Source: Isoperla grammatica
Lineage: Eukaryota; Arthropoda; Insecta; Plecoptera; Perlodidae
Length of the DNA stretch: 64,000 nucleotides
Direction of reading: 5' to 3'
NCBI GenBank assembly: GCA_945910005.1
Contig: OX246739.1
Location: forward strand, 42,300,688-42,364,687
Part shown: in pieces, positions 58,651-64,000 of the stretch
Layout of the letters: every line of letters starts with the position of its first letter
Numbering within the stretch: the first letter of the stretch is position 1
Translations under genes and position numbers: made by a program
The notes under the pieces: model-generated
What the model saw: only the letters and a program-made list of their open reading frames with translations
Databases searched by the model: none
What the model was told of the DNA's origin: nothing

Positions 58651-61205
58651 CATATGTTTTTTGCTTTTTTAGGGGATTGACAAGTTGACACGGTGAGTAA
58701 TGTTCACAGCAATACTATATCGATAGAGATGGCTCAACAATACCTGAATGTCGAGTGACAACCCTTTTATTATTCGACGCCTGTCCGCAAACCCAGCGAT
58801 AGAAGACGATTTGAACAGACTTTCAAGAATGTGCAAAAAGCGGATTCGTCAGGAAAATGCCGATCACTCGGATCTAAAGCTGAAATCATGGCTATACTTT
58901 GTGTTACAAGGGTTTCGGTGCAATGCTGGTATCATACGATTCAAGTGTGTAAAACAAGTGTCCCTTTATACGCACTTGTTATATGTTTTATTTCTATTAA
59001 CATATGAACTTGTTATTGTTATATTAATATATATCTAATTACACTGCTATGTTGTTGTTGTAGTAACAATCGAATACTTCTATAAACAATTTCGTTATAA
59101 TGGGTTGAAGATATTATAGCAGTTAAAAGACAACGTGTCCAAATCTGGTCCTCCTAAATTGTAGCAGGAATTTAATGTTAAACTCGTCGCAACCCGAGAG
59201 CCCCAATTTCACATAACGATCGCTGGTTGTCAGTCACGAGTCTATGACGACAGCATATTATGAAAGATTACAAAACCAAAATAATAAATAGAGCTAAGAT
59301 TCGAGTCAGGCAATAATGATAATCAGACATTTATTACGTGGAAAACTATCTCTACTATAAACATGCTTTCGTGATGCGATTTAAAATGGTTGTTCCTAGC
59401 AATAAAAAAACGTTACATTTTTTATTCTACTTTCCTATATTAAACATGTCTTATAGTAGTGAAAGGAATTTCATTTATACTACTATAGTGAGGGCGTATA
59501 TCAAATCTCCATTTTGGCGCCTCGCCGACTACGTAACAATTGTTGCGTTAGTCTGCTACGCTAGCAGACTAGAAAAACAATACGATTTGAGACGCACTCT
59601 GAATAAACTGACAGTGGCAACTGTCCATCACACCAGCAGGCGAACACAAATTTCGTTACCCGTATTTAGCGACATATTAATTAGTGTAACAAAAACAACT
59701 ACAGTAGTATTAACTCACTTGTTTAGCAAACGAAGCAAGAAACACAATCGAAGCACGTTGCAATTGAAATGCGTTTATTCGGGATAATCCACGTACAAGT
59801 AAAAACTTGCCACAAGTGCCTCACTGGTATATCTGCTCGTTGATTAGTGTAAAACCACAGTCACTACTTGTGCTTGCCTGTTGGTTGGTTTCCGTTTCTT
59901 AACTAAACAAAATCGAGCAGATAATAACATACAACCTCGATACGAATATCTCGCGGCTCAGTGGATCCGGCGATGCTTGAGTAGTCAATGATCAGCATCT
60001 CAGTTCACGATTACAAACTAAACCACGCCCCTTTCCAATCATACGTGCAGCAAGGAAAGATTTCACGGTAAGTTTGTATTTTCAGAGGCTTTTCTTAGTT
60101 TATACAATGTTAGAAGTTTTATAAAAGGTTATATAATTGTAAAAGACAAGAAATCAAATGGTTCTCCAGACACTGTGGAATTTTGGAGCTCCTATATTGC
60201 TTTTGTTTTTTCGGTATTCATTTTGCTTAGTAATACATACAAACAGATCATTACATAAAATAAGTGTTAAAACACTACAATCACAATATTGTATTGTGTT
60301 AATTAAAGTATTAAAAAAATATTACATAATGTTTTCTTATTGCATTCAATTATTAAGAGAAAGGATGCAAACTTATTATGGAATAACATTTAGAAAAAAT
60401 AAGCGTAAACAAAGTTTAGTTTTACTGAGTATAGAAAGTTCCAAGGCGCACGCATTGTACTTCTTTAGCAATTCCTTCAAATTGCTCATTAATAAATTGC
60501 CACTGACTTTTCGAGTTTACTGAAAAGTAAGACGCATGGAAAGCACAAGAATTCAACGTTTTTTGGTAAAAATCAACATATTTGACTTTTGCGACGCTAC
60601 AAACAACTACTGATATGTCAGATAATCTTAAAAAATGATGAAATGTTTCTTGAGTTTGTTTCCCAGAAATTTCTGATTCTATCCACGGACAGTTAATTCA
60701 ACACGCGCTTTTTTATAAACTAAGCTTTAAAATATTTATAGGTTTTTGCTATTAATAATATAGCAATTAACGTCATATAAGTCTGAAATATAGATTTAAA
60801 TTAATTAAAGATTCGAACAAAAACCTAAAATTCTCTCCCGTTTTAAGCTATTTGTATAATTTTGTTCACTTTCAAGTATTATCCTCGTCCTCGTATGTGT
60901 GGATTGACAAGTAAGCAGGTTCTTGTTAGTCGAGTGTTAGGCCGGGCCGCGTGCGTCCGACAGGCAGTAAGCGACCCTGACAGCTCACAGCGCAGCTAAT
61001 GCATGCGGGCGCCATACAAGCAACCGCGACGACAACAGTGGATGGTCGGACACCAAAAGAACGTATTACACGATATTGCATCACGGATGCATACTTGTAG
61101 CGCTTCTAGCATACCCATCCGTGTAGGCCTATGCCTTTTGTTAAAAAAAAAAAAAAAAAATGCAAATGTGGCAACTCATATAATATGTAAAGAAATTGAA
61201 TCTAA

Positions 61206-61352
61206 AGGCGCTTTCATAGCAACACGGCAACACGTTTTTTCCGGACCGGCAAGTCAGGTGAACCAATCAGGGCAGGCACGGCAAGTTTCTGATTGGTTCA
61301 CGTGATCTGCCGGTCCGGAAAAACGTGTTGCCGTGTTGCTATGAAAGCGCCT
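61206..61352. mobile_element. 147-bp near-perfect palindromic MITE, TAA target duplication
   Basis: The two halves are almost exact inverted copies (AGGCGCTTTCATAGCAACAC then GGCAACACGTTTTTTCCGGA, and complements), joined by a short GCAGGCACGGC centre. Flanked by TAA on both sides (61203-61205 and 61353-61355). A 3-bp TWA duplication is typical of PIF/Harbinger elements. Confidence 0.85.
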
Positions 61353-61711
61353 TAATTGCTCGTTGTGTAATTATCTCCCATTAAAGGTCGGTCTATAACG
61401 GTTTACAAAGTTGAATCAAACCAAAGCATTATGGCCTTCACACAACAGAAACCATAGCAACGTTAGCTCTCATACCTACAATTCTTATTCCAACCAATAA
61501 GAGGCGACGTTTTATAAATCCGGCCAAAGAGTGTAAATCGAGCTTTGCAGCCGATTGTCCGTTCATTTTTTTCATAAGTGCTACCGCCTGTACTTGAGAA
61601 CGCAACAGAAAAAACCCACCCAAAGTCCAAATATCGTAATGGTTTATATTTCCATTGACAAGAATGCCATGAGCACTTTAAAAAATACCAAATATATTGA
61701 ATTCGGCCAAG

Positions 61712-61970
61712 ACCTGGGCCTGGATTCACAAGCAGTCCTATAAGTCTTTTTTAGGTCCTATCTCTAAAACCGGCCTAACTTTGAACCTCTTGTGAATCCA
61801 GGAAAATATTTTAGAAAATATTTTAAAACATATTATTAGAATGGTCATTGTGTCCTTGTTCCTAGCAAGAATTAGTAACTTCTTCATGTGACCTGGGTCT
61901 GGTTTCACAGGAAGTCGAAAGTTAGGCCGGTCTTAGAGAGTTAGGACCGCTTGTGAATCTGGGCCCTGGA
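61712..61970. mobile_element. Pair of inverted hairpin MITE copies
   Basis: The left copy, 61712-61803, folds on itself through CCTGGATTCACAAG/CTTGTGAATCCAGG. The right copy, 61892-61970, is an inverted relative ending CTTGTGAATCTGGGCCC. Both carry AAACCGGCCTAACTTT-like cores, in opposite orientation. It can be read as two small elements or one 255-bp foldback. Confidence 0.7.
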
Positions 61971-63126
61971 GTTTTCCAATTATGAGAAGTCGATATCACC
62001 ATCCGTGTCACCCAGACTCAGTTCGGAACACGACATTTCAGGGGATTCGCTGTATCTCTCTTCATCTCTCCTTATCCATTTTGCTTTCCTGTGCAGTGTG
62101 CCCTCTTAGCTTCGACAATCATCCTGTCCAAAAGGCCTCTGCAACTTAAGCCATGGACTTGGTCGGGTCTCATCATCATACTAGATTCGTATACATGTTG
62201 TAAAGTTTTGTTGAGTTAATTCTTCGCATTTAACAGTTTTGAACCTTCCTGTTTCAAGATTTAAGATATTTCTGTAGCTAGAGCTCAGAGCAGCCAATCT
62301 CTGCTATAGAGGGTATTCAACGTTCTTCAAGGATCCACTATTAATCCACTGCATTCCACTCCATTCCACTATTAATCTTATACTTGGAATGCAACTACAG
62401 CAAATAGATTAAATTAATTGTCAAATTAGCCTTGGTTTTCTAGTCCCATTGAGGTAAGAAGTTAGCTTCCCTTTGTCGTTTAGTAGATCTTCCACCGGAT
62501 GTTTAATCTTTAAAGCCATGTTCCTCCTGTTCTTGGCGTTTCGACTGACGCCGATGATCTCCGTTATTTCCGCTCTTACTTTTGCTATAAGTTCTGTCCA
62601 ATCCCAAAGCACTCACTGTTGCCAGGGCAAGATCATTTATGTCCACTTCACCTGCTAAATGGTCAGAAAGAACAGTGAACATGTGCACACGTGCACATTT
62701 AAAAGTATTTGTTTAAAAACATGTATCCCCGTTCTATATTACATTACTTTAATCCCAATTTATTGGATATTATTTATTGTACATTAGTAAAGTGTCCAAT
62801 GTTTACGGTTTTTATATCGCTTAATACAAACAATATATAATTTGTTTATTAAATTATGGACACACATTGGATGTGTTGCAAAAAGTAACCAGCGTGTGTG
62901 TGTGTGTACTCACTGACAGTTTAATAGGGACTCGCGTAACACAATAGCCTAGAAGGCAACATGTTTATCATGTTACTAATACTTGCAGCGTGGTCAGCTG
63001 CAAGGATATATTACTAAATCAGCACCACAGATTGAAAACGATAAGATATAGTTTTCGTTCCGTTACCAGGTTACACAACCATGCAATACACTAGACCATA
63101 GCAACCATAGCAACTACACTTGGTTT

Positions 63127-63261
63127 AAGACTACCTTACACATGCTTTCGTCACTGCTCATGACCAACCAGTGAACCGCCCGAGACAACCCCGAGCAAAT
63201 ACCGATCGTCGATTGGCTACGAACCCGTCGCCTGGAAAGAAAGCACGTGTAAGGTAGTCTT
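63127..63261. mobile_element. Hairpin MITE family X, copy 2
   Basis: Ends AAGACTACCTTACACATGCT and, as complement, AAGACTACCTTACACGTGCT. The inner segment matches copy 1 at 57348 (CGATTGGCTACGAACC relative to GGTTCGTAGCCAATCAGCG). Confidence 0.8.
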
Positions 63262-63848
63262 GGGACAACTGTGCCATCCATGCAGTTACATAGACTACTG
63301 ATACGTTTGAACAAGAACAAACCACACCCGCGCATTACATACATCAAATAACAAGTACAAATGCGAATAGTTATGTGTTTGGAGTCAGTGGTTTATGCAG
63401 TTAGATCCATGGATATAGTTGTATGTATTAAAGCATGAAACACTTCGCACATGACCGAATTGAAAACGTTTTATGTTTGGATTCTGGTGTTACAATAATT
63501 GGTTTAAATGAGAAATTTGAAGTAAAATGGTTAATGAGCATAGAAATGAAACATGCTTGTGCCCAGGTTCCAGTATGGATATTTAAAACATCGGTTTACC
63601 GCATATACGAACACAAAATACAATACGATGTTATACACTAATGTCAAGTATCCAGAACTTCTCCTTTGTTTGCTCACATAACCTGACATTTATAGTCACA
63701 TAAATGGTTTAGTTGAAATCAGCACACTAGACGTACAGGTAGTAAGTTCAACAGAGACAGTATGAGAGATTAACAATATGTCGGAATATTGTCGGTCCAA
63801 TAAGATCCATCACACAAAGGCTAGGGTCTTCATAAGGGAAGTCCAGTT

Positions 63849-63866
63849 GGGGGGGGGGGGGGGGGC
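63849..63866. repeat. Poly-G tract
   Basis: A run of about 17 G followed by CG. Similar long G runs occur at 38203-38227, 47053, 51719 and 51979. Confidence 0.9.
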
Positions 63867-64000
63867 GTTCAGATCGCAGAGAGGGCCGCAAACCATTTAA
63901 AGTATTTGTAAGATAAAATGAGTTAAAAAGTGGATAAGCTGTTTTTTTTTTTTTTTTTAAATTAGGAACTTGACTTGAATCTACATTTTTATGATGCTGG

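Larger units (their letters stand above)
56484..64000. other. Upstream flank of the GTPase gene
   Basis: AT-rich DNA with MITEs and one SINE body (listed). It may hold the promoter and non-coding first exon. A GC-rich island at about 60940-61030 is the only promoter-like composition seen, with no clear core elements. Frames at 58750-59040, 59338-59787, 60158-60523 and 62400-62690 carry no recognisable domain. Confidence 0.4.

Noticed and set aside
59338..59787. 149-codon plus-strand frame
   Set aside because: No recognisable domain, composition like the surrounding AT-rich DNA, no splice or promoter support.
60940..61030. CpG-island-like promoter of the GTPase gene
   Set aside because: Only about 90 bp of raised GC with no core promoter motif, and more than 4 kb upstream of exon 1; too weak to call.

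Overview
The window is AT-rich eukaryotic DNA from an invertebrate animal. Coding exons are short and GC-rich with GT-AG introns, intergenic and intronic DNA is full of A/T, microsatellites are abundant, and small inverted-repeat transposons, tRNA-derived SINEs, degenerate 5S-derived copies, a LINE and a cut-and-paste DNA transposon are all present. The repeat mix suggests a marine lophotrochozoan such as a mollusc, but no sequence here fixes the species. There are no operons, CRISPR arrays or bacterial signals.

One host gene dominates. It lies on the minus strand and runs from about 56.5 kb down to 2.63 kb in six coding exons. It encodes a Ras-superfamily small GTPase of the RERG/RASL-like type, about 317-328 residues. 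The exons join with compatible phases: 56411-56270, 15359-15223, 12723-12562, 10537-10385, 9500-9273 and 2794-2630. The P-loop, switch I, DTAGQ, NKxD and G5-region motifs fall in order. Intron 1 is about 40.9 kb and acts as a transposon sink. Intron 5 holds a minisatellite of about 6 kb.

Layout, low to high: 1-2.6 kb gene-free flank; 2.63-2.79 kb last exon; 3.26-9.28 kb a 57-bp minisatellite of about 105 copies that abuts exon 5; 9.3-15.4 kb exons 5 to 2, with two 5S-rRNA-like copies, a SINE-like block and a second (48-51 bp) minisatellite that abuts exon 2; 15.4-56.3 kb intron 1, holding several MITEs, a 49-bp minisatellite, an intact R4/Dong-like LINE set in (TAA)n microsatellite DNA (about 19.8-24.25 kb), SINEs, a TTAA-flanked foldback element (30.0-31.8 kb), a 3.84-kb DDE-type transposon with a two-exon transposase broken by one stop (39.8-43.6 kb), and several non-autonomous elements with 8-bp target duplications; 56.3-56.5 kb exon 1; 56.5-64 kb upstream flank with MITEs.

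The most unusual observation is that the two arrays touching the host gene begin exactly at 5' splice sites (exon 5 and exon 2). Their repeat units carry copies of that exon/intron junction. Intron 5 therefore contains about a hundred near-identical consensus splice donors, each predicted to sit in a hairpin.
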